Translations under genes and position numbers: made by a program | In this document: positions 54,119 to 63,971 of the stretch, one piece after another | Numbering within the stretch: the stretch's first letter is position 1 | How the letters are laid out: each line of letters opens with the position of its first letter | DNA from: Leucocoprinus leucothites | Taxonomy: Eukaryota > Basidiomycota > Agaricomycetes > Agaricales > Agaricaceae | Length of the DNA stretch: 64,000 nucleotides | Direction of reading: 5' to 3' | Assembly: GCA_013368445.1 (NCBI GenBank) | Contig: JAACJO010000006.1 | Span: forward strand, 310,001 to 374,000 | The notes under the pieces: generated by a model | Told to the model about the DNA's origin: nothing | Seen by the model: only the letters and a program-made list of their open reading frames with translations | Database searches by the model: none

Positions 54119-54905
54119 ATGCATTTCTCCATTTTACGTTCTTGGGGCATCTTCACCCTTACTCTCCTTACTATGGCTTCTGCCATCCCCACTGTCCAGG
54201 TCAGGGGCAACTCTGATATGACCAAACGCGACGCTTTCTCTGATGGTCAAGTCGCCCGCCGCTCTCCTGGGCTTGAGACTCGACACCCCGATGACGGGTT
54301 TGAGGTTTCCCGTCGGGAAGACCACTCCATCGAGCGACGACAAGCTGCCGATATAGCGAAAAGTGTCGGCGGACTTATAAAGTCAATCCTTGAAGGTGTT
54401 CAACATGATAACGAGGTATGTTTTCAATCTGATTTACACTGAGCGAACGCGGCCAAAGATCAACATTTTTTTCAATTATAGGGCCGAGAAAAGTTTACCA
54501 AAGACATAGTTGCGAAGGGTCGTCAACAATATCCCGATTTCAACTGGGTGGTTTGTCACGTCAAACATGAGACCAATTTCAATGGCGAACGAGGCAAGGA
54601 TTGGGGGCATCAACATCAAGAGTTTGATCTTCAAATTGGCGGAACGGTTGGGTAAGTATTGTGTATATGTTACTGGGAGCGGACCTAATGCTTTGTTAGA
54701 TATGAGATCTATTGGCTCAGGAGTGGGACGTTCAAGAGGCAGGGCGATGGAGGCTATATCAACGTGAGTTGCCCCACCGGTCCCCACATCAGATATCGAT
54801 CACATACTGATAAAATATTCGGCTACATATCAGTGGGCTTGGCAAGGGGTTATAAGTGGAACCGACAATAATGGTGCCACGGTCCATTTCGTTAACCCGA
54901 CCTAA
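54119..54905 (+). CDS. Small secreted protein with dibasic-rich propeptide
   Basis: Four exons (54119-54415, 54482-54651, 54700-54763, 54834-54905) give 200 residues in phase. The signal peptide is MHFSILRSWGIFTLTLLTMA to about SA. Residues about 30-75 contain four dibasic sites (TKR, ARR, SRR, ERR), each a possible Kex2 cut, before a predicted mature domain of about 125 residues. That domain contains QYPDFNWVVCHVKHETNF, GKDWGHQHQEFDLQIGG, YEIYWLRSGTF, GDGGYINWAWQGVISG. The GGYIN ending and general layout recall uncharacterised fungal secreted DUF families (DUF7888-like), but this is memory, not a search. Only one cysteine is in the mature part, so it is not a disulfide-rich effector. Confidence 0.85.
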
Positions 54906-55519
54906 GGTGATATATGTACCCAGCATCACCAACTTGAACATGACCAAATGATCGTGACAATGATGTATTAATATATCCCCCCTTCTTGCTTTGATTCTTG
55001 TATATTTATCCTCTAGTCCAAACCTCTTCTCTCTTCCCTTGTGTTACTTGCCCGAACGAACTGTTATATAAGATTGATCACAACTGCAATGTAAAGCCGT
55101 CGAGTTATGTTCTACATTTCCTGTTGGTCTCGTGTTCTCAGCTTGAGCTTACAGGTTTTCCTCTGCCTTTCGGGCCTTTCAAGTTTCAGAGGACTAAGTT
55201 TAAACCTTCTCCACTGTGACTGTGGTCTAGATTCCTAAATGAATAAGTGAAACATCCCACAAGTACTACTGAGGTGGGTGTCCTGTTTTACCAGCGCAAC
55301 CTGAATAAATTCGTTTTCAGCGCGCTTTCTTGTGCAGCCAAAGTACTAAAACAGGCTCCACCTCCGATCAGCATTTATGTCGACCCTCGGAGCCAGTTTA
55401 GGTGAATTGATTCAATGCTCGGGTGTCATGGTTTTTTCATTCCCTGTTCAGATATTTTTTACACCTACCACTGGCCCAAGAAGTTAGATACACAGCGGCG
55501 GTCCCCTGAATGTATGCCA
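54906..55519. other. Intergenic, pre-insertion target of the copia element
   Basis: About 610 bp of 3' flank with no gene. It ends in TGCCA, the target duplication of the retrotransposon. Confidence 0.5.
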
Positions 55520-55894
55520 TGTCGAAGCAGCAACGGGGAGCGTAGCGGTGAAGGTAGACGACGAGGTCAGTACTCACTTTACTAGGCAGTTAGTCTGTTA
55601 TGGGAGTAGGTTCGAGGTAGTAGTTGCGACTGAGTAGATAGAATTGACTGTAGAATAACGAAGAAAATACAAGGTATTTATACTAAAGAGTTCGAATAAT
55701 TCTACTATAAAGAGAGTATTACACCATTGTTTCATGGTGGTTAGAGGGTACAGGTAAAACGTATAGTAAAACATGTATAGTCCACACGAAGTATCGGTGC
55801 GTGAACATAGTGGTATCTAATAATAGATTGCATATGTCATAATTGAGAGTGAACACGAACGTAGTAGCGCAGTGGTAGCGCACGTGATTCAACA
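55520..55894 (-). repeat. 3' LTR of the copia element
   Basis: 375 bp, identical by eye to 61552-61926. On the plus strand it starts TGTCGAAGCAGC and ends GTGATTCAACA. Confidence 0.96.
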
Positions 55895-55907
55895 CTCCTC
55901 CTCACTC
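55895..55907 (-). other. Polypurine tract of the copia element
   Basis: On the minus strand GAGTGAGGAGGAG lies directly against the 3' LTR, where plus-strand DNA synthesis is primed. Confidence 0.8.
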
Positions 55908-55972
55908 GAAATGGCGGGAGATGCATAATTGAGCGGCTATAAGAGCGCTTCGTTTAAGCGGCTATAAGAGCG

Positions 55973-58900
55973 CTAAAGAAATTCGATACCCAAAGAATAA
56001 ACAAATTTATTGAAGAGAATTGAACCGAGGTTTTTCGTCAGAATATCGGCAGGGTTGTTTGAGCCCTCGATAAATTCCAACTCAACGGAACCTTCTTCGA
56101 CGATATCTCGGATATAGTGGTATCGTATATCAATATGCTTCGAGCGTTTTTCTTGAACAGGGTTCTCGCTCCAGAAGATAGATCCGATATTATCACCATA
56201 GAGAATCGGAGCAGGAATTTTAAAACCTATCTCTTCGAGAAGTTGTCGAATCCACATCAGCTGGCGGCTGCAATCAGATAGCGCCATATACTCAGCTTCA
56301 GTAGATGACAAAGCGACAGTTTTCTGCTTGCGGCTAAGCCAGCTTACAGGTCCACGCGCTATTGTAACAAAGTTGCCTGTGACAGATCGTCGAGATTGTC
56401 CATCTTGCGCCCAATCACTATCGGAACAAGCGATGACGGCCTGGTTAGAAGCTCCATCAAAGACGAGTCGATAATTGCGCGTTGATCGCAAATACTGCAG
56501 CACGTGGAGTCCAGCCCGGAAGTGCGCATTAGAAGGGGCGGCAGATTGCTGGGAGAGTTTGACAACCGCGAAGGATATGTCAGGTCTCGATCCGATCATA
56601 AGATACATCAGCGATCCGACTAACTGTTGGTAACGAGTTCTAAACTTAGGATCTACCTTATCGACATAGGGTTCGAAGATGAATCCTGATGGCAGCGGTG
56701 TGAATTTCGCGCCTTTAGGGATATCAAACTTTTCAAGAACCTTATCGAGGTATTTCACTTGATCTACATAGAGTTTTCTCTCCTTTCGATCGCGTGATAT
56801 GTTCATGCCTAGGAACTCAGAAAGTTCACCTTGGTCACGACATTCCCAAGTGGTCATGAATTTTTGCTTCAACTCGGAGAGGAGCAGGGAATTCTTTTTA
56901 CCCATAAAGAAAACATCATCCACATAAACGACCGCAAAGACACGCTCGCCGGTCTTGGGATGTGTAAAATGATAAACGCCAGCGTCGGACTTACAGCGCT
57001 TGAATCCAAGTTTCAGCATCGATGAAGTGAGTGCTTTCCACCAAGATAAGCCGGCTTGTTTTAGACCGTAGATCGCTTTGCGTAATCTCCAGACTTTCTT
57101 CTCATGGCCAGGAAGTCGGAATCCTTCTGGCTGTTCCATATAGATCTCTTCATCCAGATCGCCATATAAATAGGCTGTTTTGACGTCAACAGAGTGAAGG
57201 TCAAAGTCCTCAAGCGCTGCAATGCCAAGAAGTAGGCGCGCGGTCTCATATCGGACAACTGGAGAAAAGAGTTCATCGAAGTCGATTCCCTCGATCTGGG
57301 AGAACCCTTTCGCAACAAGGCGAGAGCGATAGCGATTATCGGACTTGATGTTATAAACCCATCTATTTTTAATAGCTCTTCTTCCTTTTGGGAGATCAAC
57401 GAGCTCGTATACACCACGCTTGTGAAGCGCGTCTAATTCCTCAAGCATCGCTTTTTGCCATTTGGTTTGAGAATCAGCATCTAAGTTCGCGATATCTCGA
57501 AACTGTTCGGGAACTGGCCCGTTGGCGCGTTGTGCGAGAAGGAAATCGACTAATTTTACCCCCCCTTCCTTCACGAACTTCGCAAAATCGGTAGATGACG
57601 GTTTAGTGTCGATACTACTATCCGGGTGAGGGATATTCCAATTTCGTAATCTGTTCCGAGCTTCCTCATCGGAAATTGCTCCAGGAATAGGTCGATATTG
57701 GGCACGATTGCGCGGTAAGTTAGGATTGAGTTCCCTATATCGTCGGATGACATCAAGAGGGTCGCTCCTATCACCATACACATTTCCTGGTCTGTTCGGA
57801 GGTTGAACATTTCGCCTAGGACGGCGGTTTTCACGTTCGGTGACCCAGCGGTCGAGCCGTTCTAATGCATCAAGGTCATCTTGGACCGAAGGTCGCGGTG
57901 GCAGTACCTCGGGTGGAGTGGGAGACCGAGCACGTTTACGTGGACCAGGTTCTTTTCGCGAAGGTCCCGGAGAAGGAGGTAACTCAACTTCTTCTTCCTC
58001 TTCTTTTGGATCGCGATCTTCAGGATCAGCGTAAGAAAGAGGTGGGCTTGGCGATCTAGGAGGTGAAGGTGTTTTAGGGCGTGGAGGAGCACGAGGTGAA
58101 GGCGCACGAGGCGGCTCTCCTCCTCGAGGTGCAGGCGGATGGTCTATATTTGGAACATTCGGAGTAGTCGAGATAGGAGGAATCTCAGCGCGAGGCGGCT
58201 CGGGGTAAACCGCGGGTTTTTGGTCTGGACATTTTGGGAACATCTTTTCATCAAAGATGACAGTCGGCGAGATAAACTCAGCGTTCCCTCGAGTATGGCG
58301 GAGAAAGATGTAATTCTTCTCCCGATCATATCCAACGAAGATCATCAGTTCAGATTTCGCAGATAATTTATTCGGGCGCATTTCGTCCGGAAGGAACACA
58401 TATGCAGCACAACCGAATACTCGTAGGTGACTGATGTCAGGTTTATGTCCATGTACTAACTCAAACGGAGTTTTCCATTGGATGCGGTTCATCGATGTGC
58501 GATTGTAGATGTGGGTTGCGGTGTTAATCGCGAAATCCCACCATGAATCTGGAAGACACGCGTGAAGTCGCATGGCTTGCGCCTTCTCATGCAGTGTTCG
58601 ATTCAATCTTTCTGCTCGCCCGTTCTGTTGATGGACGCGGGGCGCACTCGGTGTGAACTCAATCCCTTTCACCCTAAGATAATCTTGCAGGGTACCTGCT
58701 ACGAATTCTCCTCCTCGATCGGATGTGAATCGACGAATCGATTTGCCAAATTGGTTCTGGACGTAAGTCAGAAGCTCAACCATGCGGGGAGCTGCTTCAG
58801 CTTTTGATCGCAGAAGCACCACGTGGGCAAATGAGGAGTAATCGTCCAATAAGGTCATGACCCATTTGTACTTGTGATAAGGTACGATGGGGAGCTCAAA

Positions 58901-61291
58901 GAGATCACTGTGAACGTGCTCAAAGGCTTCTTTAGCCCGAATTGGGTTATCGTTAAAGGGTTTCTGGTGCATCTTCCCTTTCATGCAGCCTGGACAAGGG
59001 CGCGAATGATCGGGAATTGAAACCTGAGGTCCATTCAGCGTGGAGTCGGTAGTTTTGCTCAACACGCGATTAGACGGATGTCCTAAACGTTGATGCCAGA
59101 TATTATAGTCAGGATGCTGAGCGACGTGGCTCGAAGCATTCGAATGTATAATTCGACATCTTACTGTTTGTAGCGTAGGCTGCGACTCAGAGCGAGGAGC
59201 CGCTGACAAGACAGCATTGCCTGACTCATCCCGAAAGATTGTACCATGTTTATCAGCCTCGCTGCGCAACCCGGATTCCAGGAGTTGACCGGCAGACATG
59301 AGGCGATCATGCATACCCTTTACATAGAACACAGGAGACAATGAAGTCGTCGCAGTGATCGTTTTTCCGTTATCATGGATCTCGTGTTCGATCAAGACAG
59401 TGCCTCGACCCGAAATGAATAGGGGAGCGTTCTTGTTAGCTGTCTGAATTTCACCGAATTTCCCCATTTCGATTGTAGAAAAATCGTCCAAATAGGGTGT
59501 GAAATGTGCGGAAGCACCCGAATCAAGAATCCAAGAAGCAGCCCGTGAAGGCGCTTTCTTTCCCTTACAGTGGCAACATAAAGCTTTCTCACACTTAGAA
59601 AGGTTCACACAGCGCGGCACAGAGGTCAAATCAGAATTTAATAAAAGCCCCATCAGGGCGACCGAAATAGTGCGCGATACAGGAGAAGTATATACAGGAG
59701 CCGGAGACGACGTATCTAGTCCGCGAAAATGTTCAGCGTGGCCAGGAGCGCTCACATGGGAGCAGGCTCGAGCGAGGCGACAGGCCCCTTCTCGGTCGTG
59801 CTGTGGCATCACCGTATCAGTGTTAATCCAATCAGAGATAGAAGAAAAGACTTGCGTTGTCCACAACCCAGAAGTCCACCCGTCAGAATCCTCCCCCTCG
59901 GAGTCGGATTCGAGCATCGGATCAGCCGGAGGTGTCATCCTCGGCGACGGTGGGCATTCGTCCATATCTCCTCCATAGTAAGGGATTTCCTCAATAATGG
60001 AGCCCGTCGTTTCGGCTTCGACCGCGAGGTCGGCGAGCCTTTCATCCCAGATCTTCAACACCTTATCCTTGGTAGCTTTCGAGCTTCTGCGACGATATCC
60101 CTCGGACTGAGGAGATTCGGAGATTCGCTCCTGAAGCCGCGGTGTATTCTTTCGCGCTTCTGCAACAAGGTGGCGTGTGGATGACGAAGGGCCTGCGTTA
60201 ACCGGTTCTGCCAGCGAGGCGATCCGGTTCGCGAGGAGAGGACGGTTAGCGATAGCGGGGGCAGCGAAACCGATGGCACTGGAAGCGCCATATTGAGGAG
60301 CGACGTTGGAGACTCCGGAGGTGTTGGTGGCGTCGGCATCGGTCGCAGCTTCGTTAGCAGCGCCCTTACCCTTTTTGCCTCCTCTCTTACCGCGTTTTCC
60401 TTTCTTGCCATCTCCGCCGGGATTGCCAGTCTGGGGGTTACCAGGCTTCTGGCCAGCGCCTTGATTAGGAGGCTGCTGTTGCTGCTGCTGCTGCTGGGGC
60501 TGTGATCGAAACGGCCCTTGCGGTTGTTGTCCTTGCCCCTGACGTTGTTGATTGCCGGGGTTCCGGTTCTGCTGCCATTGACCGTTGGAGCGGCCGGCGC
60601 GAGAAGCGGAAGCAGTCATCTTCTGGGACCAAGCAGCCTGGATGGCGCTACGGACCAGATCCCACGTGAGTTGGGACATTTGCGTTTGATTCGCAAGGAT
60701 TGACTGCGCTAAGGTTTCCATCCCTTGCGGGACAGCGCGAAGCAAAATCATGGCACGGATCACCTCGGGAAGTCGCGTGGTCGCGCCTTCGATCCGAGTG
60801 AAGAGAGATTCAAGCTCAGCGATGGACTGAGCCGGATCCATGTTTCCGGGGAGAGACCAGGAGACGGCGCGGACGAAGTCGCCATAGACAGATGCAGGAC
60901 CTTGGACGCCGTAAAGGCGTTGGAGAGCTTCCCAAGTGGCGTTGGGGTCTCCTTGGACGATCAAGTGGAGCATGGAATCTGGGACCGCTTGAATCAGCAG
61001 GCCAATCGCAGATTGCTCAAGGAAGTTCCTTCGGCGTTCTTCCTCTTGTCGGATTGCGAGAGAAGCGGCAGCTTCCTCAGCATTTGTGACATTTCCGCTT
61101 TCGTCAATTGCCGGAGCAACGACAGCAGGAAGTGGGGATACTAAGCCGGTTGTGACAGTCCAACCCGTAAAAGGGGTTCCAGGGGTCGTGATCATGGAAA
61201 GATATCCCTGCATCCTCATGGACCAAAACTGGTAGTTCTGGGGGCCTTGAAGGACGGGAATGCGAGAAGCTCCGTTGTTGATAGAAGACAT
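55973..61291 (-). CDS. Copia gag-pol polyprotein
   Basis: One frame of 1,772 codons without stop or shift. Order: Gag (about 1-250, starting ISRIPVLQG-type text after MSSINNGA, with FWSMRMQGYL), a Gln/Pro/Gly-rich linker, aspartic protease (WILDSGASAHF, about 587), pre-integrase HQRLGHPSN (about 731), integrase with HSDLFE (about 797) and FTSDRGGEF (about 855) and QNGRAERLNRT, reverse transcriptase (NRWVYNIKSD, RLVAKGFSQIEGIDF, VDVKTAYLYGDL, YVDDVFF about 1455), and RNase H (CSDSDWAQDGQSRRSVTG, LSSTEAEYMALS about 1660). The integrase-before-RT order defines Ty1/copia. No canonical CCHC zinc knuckle is seen; CCHCKGKK before the protease may be a remnant. Gag and Pol are fused in one frame, so the Gag surplus must be set some other way than frameshifting. 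Confidence 0.97.
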   Translation of the reverse strand: MSSINNGASRIPVLQGPQNYQFWSMRMQGYLSMITTPGTPFTGWTVTTGLVSPLPAVVAPAIDESGNVTNAEEAAASLAIRQEEERRRNFLEQSAIGLLIQAVPDSMLHLIVQGDPNATWEALQRLYGVQGPASVYGDFVRAVSWSLPGNMDPAQSIAELESLFTRIEGATTRLPEVIRAMILLRAVPQGMETLAQSILANQTQMSQLTWDLVRSAIQAAWSQKMTASASRAGRSNGQWQQNRNPGNQQRQGQGQQPQGPFRSQPQQQQQQQQPPNQGAGQKPGNPQTGNPGGDGKKGKRGKRGGKKGKGAANEAATDADATNTSGVSNVAPQYGASSAIGFAAPAIANRPLLANRIASLAEPVNAGPSSSTRHLVAEARKNTPRLQERISESPQSEGYRRRSSKATKDKVLKIWDERLADLAVEAETTGSIIEEIPYYGGDMDECPPSPRMTPPADPMLESDSEGEDSDGWTSGLWTTQVFSSISDWINTDTVMPQHDREGACRLARACSHVSAPGHAEHFRGLDTSSPAPVYTSPVSRTISVALMGLLLNSDLTSVPRCVNLSKCEKALCCHCKGKKAPSRAASWILDSGASAHFTPYLDDFSTIEMGKFGEIQTANKNAPLFISGRGTVLIEHEIHDNGKTITATTSLSPVFYVKGMHDRLMSAGQLLESGLRSEADKHGTIFRDESGNAVLSAAPRSESQPTLQTVRCRIIHSNASSHVAQHPDYNIWHQRLGHPSNRVLSKTTDSTLNGPQVSIPDHSRPCPGCMKGKMHQKPFNDNPIRAKEAFEHVHSDLFELPIVPYHKYKWVMTLLDDYSSFAHVVLLRSKAEAAPRMVELLTYVQNQFGKSIRRFTSDRGGEFVAGTLQDYLRVKGIEFTPSAPRVHQQNGRAERLNRTLHEKAQAMRLHACLPDSWWDFAINTATHIYNRTSMNRIQWKTPFELVHGHKPDISHLRVFGCAAYVFLPDEMRPNKLSAKSELMIFVGYDREKNYIFLRHTRGNAEFISPTVIFDEKMFPKCPDQKPAVYPEPPRAEIPPISTTPNVPNIDHPPAPRGGEPPRAPSPRAPPRPKTPSPPRSPSPPLSYADPEDRDPKEEEEEVELPPSPGPSRKEPGPRKRARSPTPPEVLPPRPSVQDDLDALERLDRWVTERENRRPRRNVQPPNRPGNVYGDRSDPLDVIRRYRELNPNLPRNRAQYRPIPGAISDEEARNRLRNWNIPHPDSSIDTKPSSTDFAKFVKEGGVKLVDFLLAQRANGPVPEQFRDIANLDADSQTKWQKAMLEELDALHKRGVYELVDLPKGRRAIKNRWVYNIKSDNRYRSRLVAKGFSQIEGIDFDELFSPVVRYETARLLLGIAALEDFDLHSVDVKTAYLYGDLDEEIYMEQPEGFRLPGHEKKVWRLRKAIYGLKQAGLSWWKALTSSMLKLGFKRCKSDAGVYHFTHPKTGERVFAVVYVDDVFFMGKKNSLLLSELKQKFMTTWECRDQGELSEFLGMNISRDRKERKLYVDQVKYLDKVLEKFDIPKGAKFTPLPSGFIFEPYVDKVDPKFRTRYQQLVGSLMYLMIGSRPDISFAVVKLSQQSAAPSNAHFRAGLHVLQYLRSTRNYRLVFDGASNQAVIACSDSDWAQDGQSRRSVTGNFVTIARGPVSWLSRKQKTVALSSTEAEYMALSDCSRQLMWIRQLLEEIGFKIPAPILYGDNIGSIFWSENPVQEKRSKHIDIRYHYIRDIVEEGSVELEFIEGSNNPADILTKNLGSILFNKFVYSLGIEFL

Positions 61292-61538
61292 TCTGAAAAG
61301 AAGTCGTCAGTCAACGTTGTTCGTTAGAAGCAGCAGTGATGCGCTAATCGAGCAAGGTTTCGAACCCAAATCGCCTAAGGGCTAGGGTAAGACACAGAAA
61401 TGAGAAGGGATGCTGGGCCCTTCACAAGGTACAGCGGTGGCGCTTGGAAAGCGGCCTTCCCATAACAGGTCGATCTAGTCCTTCTCAGACATCAAGCACA
61501 GCGAGCTAGTCGGCTAGTGCGATATCGAGCTGGCGATC

Positions 61539-61551
61539 GGGGCCCATAACC
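61539..61551 (-). other. Primer-binding site, half-tRNA type
   Basis: The minus strand reads GGTTATGGGCCCC directly after the 5' LTR. This is complementary to the anticodon arm of eukaryotic initiator tRNA-Met, not to its 3' end, as in Drosophila copia. Confidence 0.75.
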
Positions 61552-61926
61552 TGTCGAAGCAGCAACGGGGAGCGTAGCGGTGAAGGTAGACGACGAGGTC
61601 AGTACTCACTTTACTAGGCAGTTAGTCTGTTATGGGAGTAGGTTCGAGGTAGTAGTTGCGACTGAGTAGATAGAATTGACTGTAGAATAACGAAGAAAAT
61701 ACAAGGTATTTATACTAAAGAGTTCGAATAATTCTACTATAAAGAGAGTATTACACCATTGTTTCATGGTGGTTAGAGGGTACAGGTAAAACGTATAGTA
61801 AAACATGTATAGTCCACACGAAGTATCGGTGCGTGAACATAGTGGTATCTAATAATAGATTGCATATGTCATAATTGAGAGTGAACACGAACGTAGTAGC
61901 GCAGTGGTAGCGCACGTGATTCAACA
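61552..61926 (-). repeat. 5' LTR of the copia element
   Basis: 375 bp, identical by eye to 55520-55894. On the plus strand both LTRs carry TAGCGCAGTGG near their right end, which matches a Pol III A box. Confidence 0.96.
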
Positions 61927-63306
61927 TGCCATTTCCAAGCTCAAGATGCATCGACCCCAGACCCTGGCCTCCAACGATGCATAAGTGCGCAACGTTAGCG
62001 TACCCCTCACCGCAAGCCTCAATCTCAATCGTGTAGGAACTGCCAGTGGGAGAAGACTTCCAGCAACGTTTCTACAGGTGGCTATAGGGGACAGGGCTTT
62101 GAGATATGAGCAGTACGAAGTGAAAGCACCGAGACACGTCTTCTTCCACTGTAAGAGAGCTCATTTTGCAGAACGAGTATCTCAGAGTCCGACCCTGCCA
62201 TCTGCTCCTCAGCCTCTGATATATTACCTCAGCCATGTCGCTCGAACCTGGATCAACGTCGTCTCTGTTGGAGCTCGCTGTGGGGATCACGATAATCTGT
62301 CCAGTCATCTGCTTGTATCAACTCATGTCACTGTATCATTAGGTGCGCTCGTGATGTCGGGAACATAGACTCGGAGGAAAGAGCAACAACTTCTACATGA
62401 ACCAATCAAGAAGCTGGAATGGGATGGAGGTGACTCTAATTAGATGACATAATAGGCTAGAATTAGACCGATATGGACGCTGCTTGTAGTAGAAAATGGC
62501 ACAAGCGTAGATATTGCAATATTTCTGGCCTTACGGCGCCTCGCTTTGTCCAAGAATATCCACATCCATTATAGTGCAGTGGATTCATAAATCTATCCAG
62601 GACAGTTTTGGACAGCTGTGTATGCAGTGGAGCTCCTGTGAGATTTCCAAGGCTGGAGCGAGGCGGTCTGTCACACACTGCCCGTATTATTCAACAATCC
62701 CCCATGCAGGGAATTCCGGTGTGCTCTGAGATTTCCCACAACAAATTCTTCACTGGGAATCAAACGTCTGATCAAATCGAGGACAGTGCTAAGTATCGAT
62801 CCAGTGGCTTTGGAGGTGCATTTCCCCCTACATTTGAAAAAAAGCTTGTATTCTGGGATCGTGTTTCCACCACAGGGCGTGTTCGAGACGGAAGATATGG
62901 TCCGAACAGCAAATTCAACCCCGCATGCATGACGCTGATCGTCGATAAATTAAACAGGGCGCAACGGTTTCAAGCACAAAAAGGCGTATACATTGATCTA
63001 CAGCGGAATTGGAAACCACTTAGCGACCCAAGACAGACAGAATGTTATGAAGAACATACCCCGCCTCTTTTTCGCCTTCAAGATAATACTCCTATCTGAG
63101 GTAAACTCTCATTATAATTATTCACGTCCACACGCGAAGACTCGGGGCGTTGATCGTACCACTCGCCGAGGACTTGATCTGACGACCAATGTAATCTGAC
63201 GAGGGCAAGAGCTAGAACGGGTGTGTGCATCAAATCGCAATGCAGCTCAACTCTGCATACTAACGTCTATTGAATAGTGTACATGTAATAACTAGATCTC
63301 TAGAAC
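61927..63306. other. Intergenic with relic frame and dispersed repeat
   Basis: No confident gene. A plus-strand frame at 62608-63099 contains protein-like text (SSGFGGAFPPTFEKKLVFWD, MTLIVDKLNRAQRFQAQKGV) ending RQTECYEEH, and its end is shared with the repeat at 49520. It is probably a relic of a repeated gene or element I cannot name. Confidence 0.45.
63035..63165 (+). repeat. Dispersed repeat shared with 49520-49660
   Basis: Shares AGACAGACAGAAT, TATAATTATTCACGTCCACA and CGTACCACTCG with the copy 13.5 kb away, same orientation. Confidence 0.75.
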
Positions 63307-63971
63307 CTAAGAGGGCGGGACCCATGACTCATCCCACATCTTGAACTTCTCTGTCTTGTAGATCTGCATCGCCCTCTTATAATCCACTGTGATGAGGTGA
63401 TGGAAATATCGCTTCTTTGTATCATACTCCCAGTACCAGATCACCGACTTCTCGCCACGGCCAAGCTTGTAGAGCCCATGGCATTTTTCCGGGTTATGTC
63501 GAGAGTACAGGTTGATCACTGACGCAAGTGCTGAGGGTGCGCGAGGATGGAATGCTTTGATGATTCCAGCTTTTTCACTCTTCTTAACGTTCTAGTGCCG
63601 AAAGGGGTGAGAAATTGTCGTTCCTATAGGGAACGGACTCACCGCCTGGAACTCTGCCAGGTGAAAGTCGTCATACATTTCTGGCGAAATGCACTTATAG
63701 ACGGTGCCTTCCATTACCTGATTATGTTCCAGGGAATTGACATATGAGCCAAGTCCATGAGTCATCCGTTCAGCAATCAATGACTTGCGGCGGTCAAGCT
63801 CCCTTGCTCGGATGGAGAGGTCTGAGAAAAGAGCAAAGTACCAGCGAAAATTAGAGTTGACTGAGAAATGATACATGGCATCTAGGGTGAGAAATGAATC
63901 TACAAATTCACTCCCTTGAGGCCAAGATAGCAAGGTAGAAGAACTAGCTATCCCGGGTGCCAGCTCAAGCC
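63307..63971 (-). CDS. NACHT-family protein, copy 3, 3' part only (cut by window edge)
   Basis: Two exons on the minus strand, 63643-63971 and 63307-63591, joined by a GT-AG intron. They read LELAPGIASSSTLLSWPQGS, FVDSFLTLDAMYHFSV, then NVKKSEKAGIIKAFHPRAPS and GRGEKSVIWYWEYDTKKRYF, matching the last two exons of the NACHT copies at 1802/2206 and 10897/11316. The acceptor at 63972 has the same phase as the GC-AG intron there. The NTPase part lies beyond the window. The protein ends MWDESWVPPS, without the acidic tail of copies 1 and 2. No frameshift is seen in this part. Confidence 0.87.

Larger units (their letters stand above)
55520..61926 (-). mobile_element. Complete Ty1/copia LTR retrotransposon
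   Basis: 6,407 bp on the minus strand, bounded by two 375-bp LTRs starting TG and ending CA, with the 5-bp target duplication TGCCA at 55515-55519 and 61927-61931. By eye the LTRs show no difference. It has a primer-binding site, one uninterrupted gag-pol frame and a polypurine tract. Everything needed for movement appears present, so the insertion is young and the element may be active. Confidence 0.97.

Noticed and set aside
60470..60510. CAG/CTG run as a possible unstable microsatellite
   Set aside because: It encodes the Gln stretch of Gag in the copia element; it is short and needs no separate explanation.
59499..61144. Plus-strand frames of 118-159 codons inside the copia element
   Set aside because: They are antisense to the intact gag-pol frame and have no motif.
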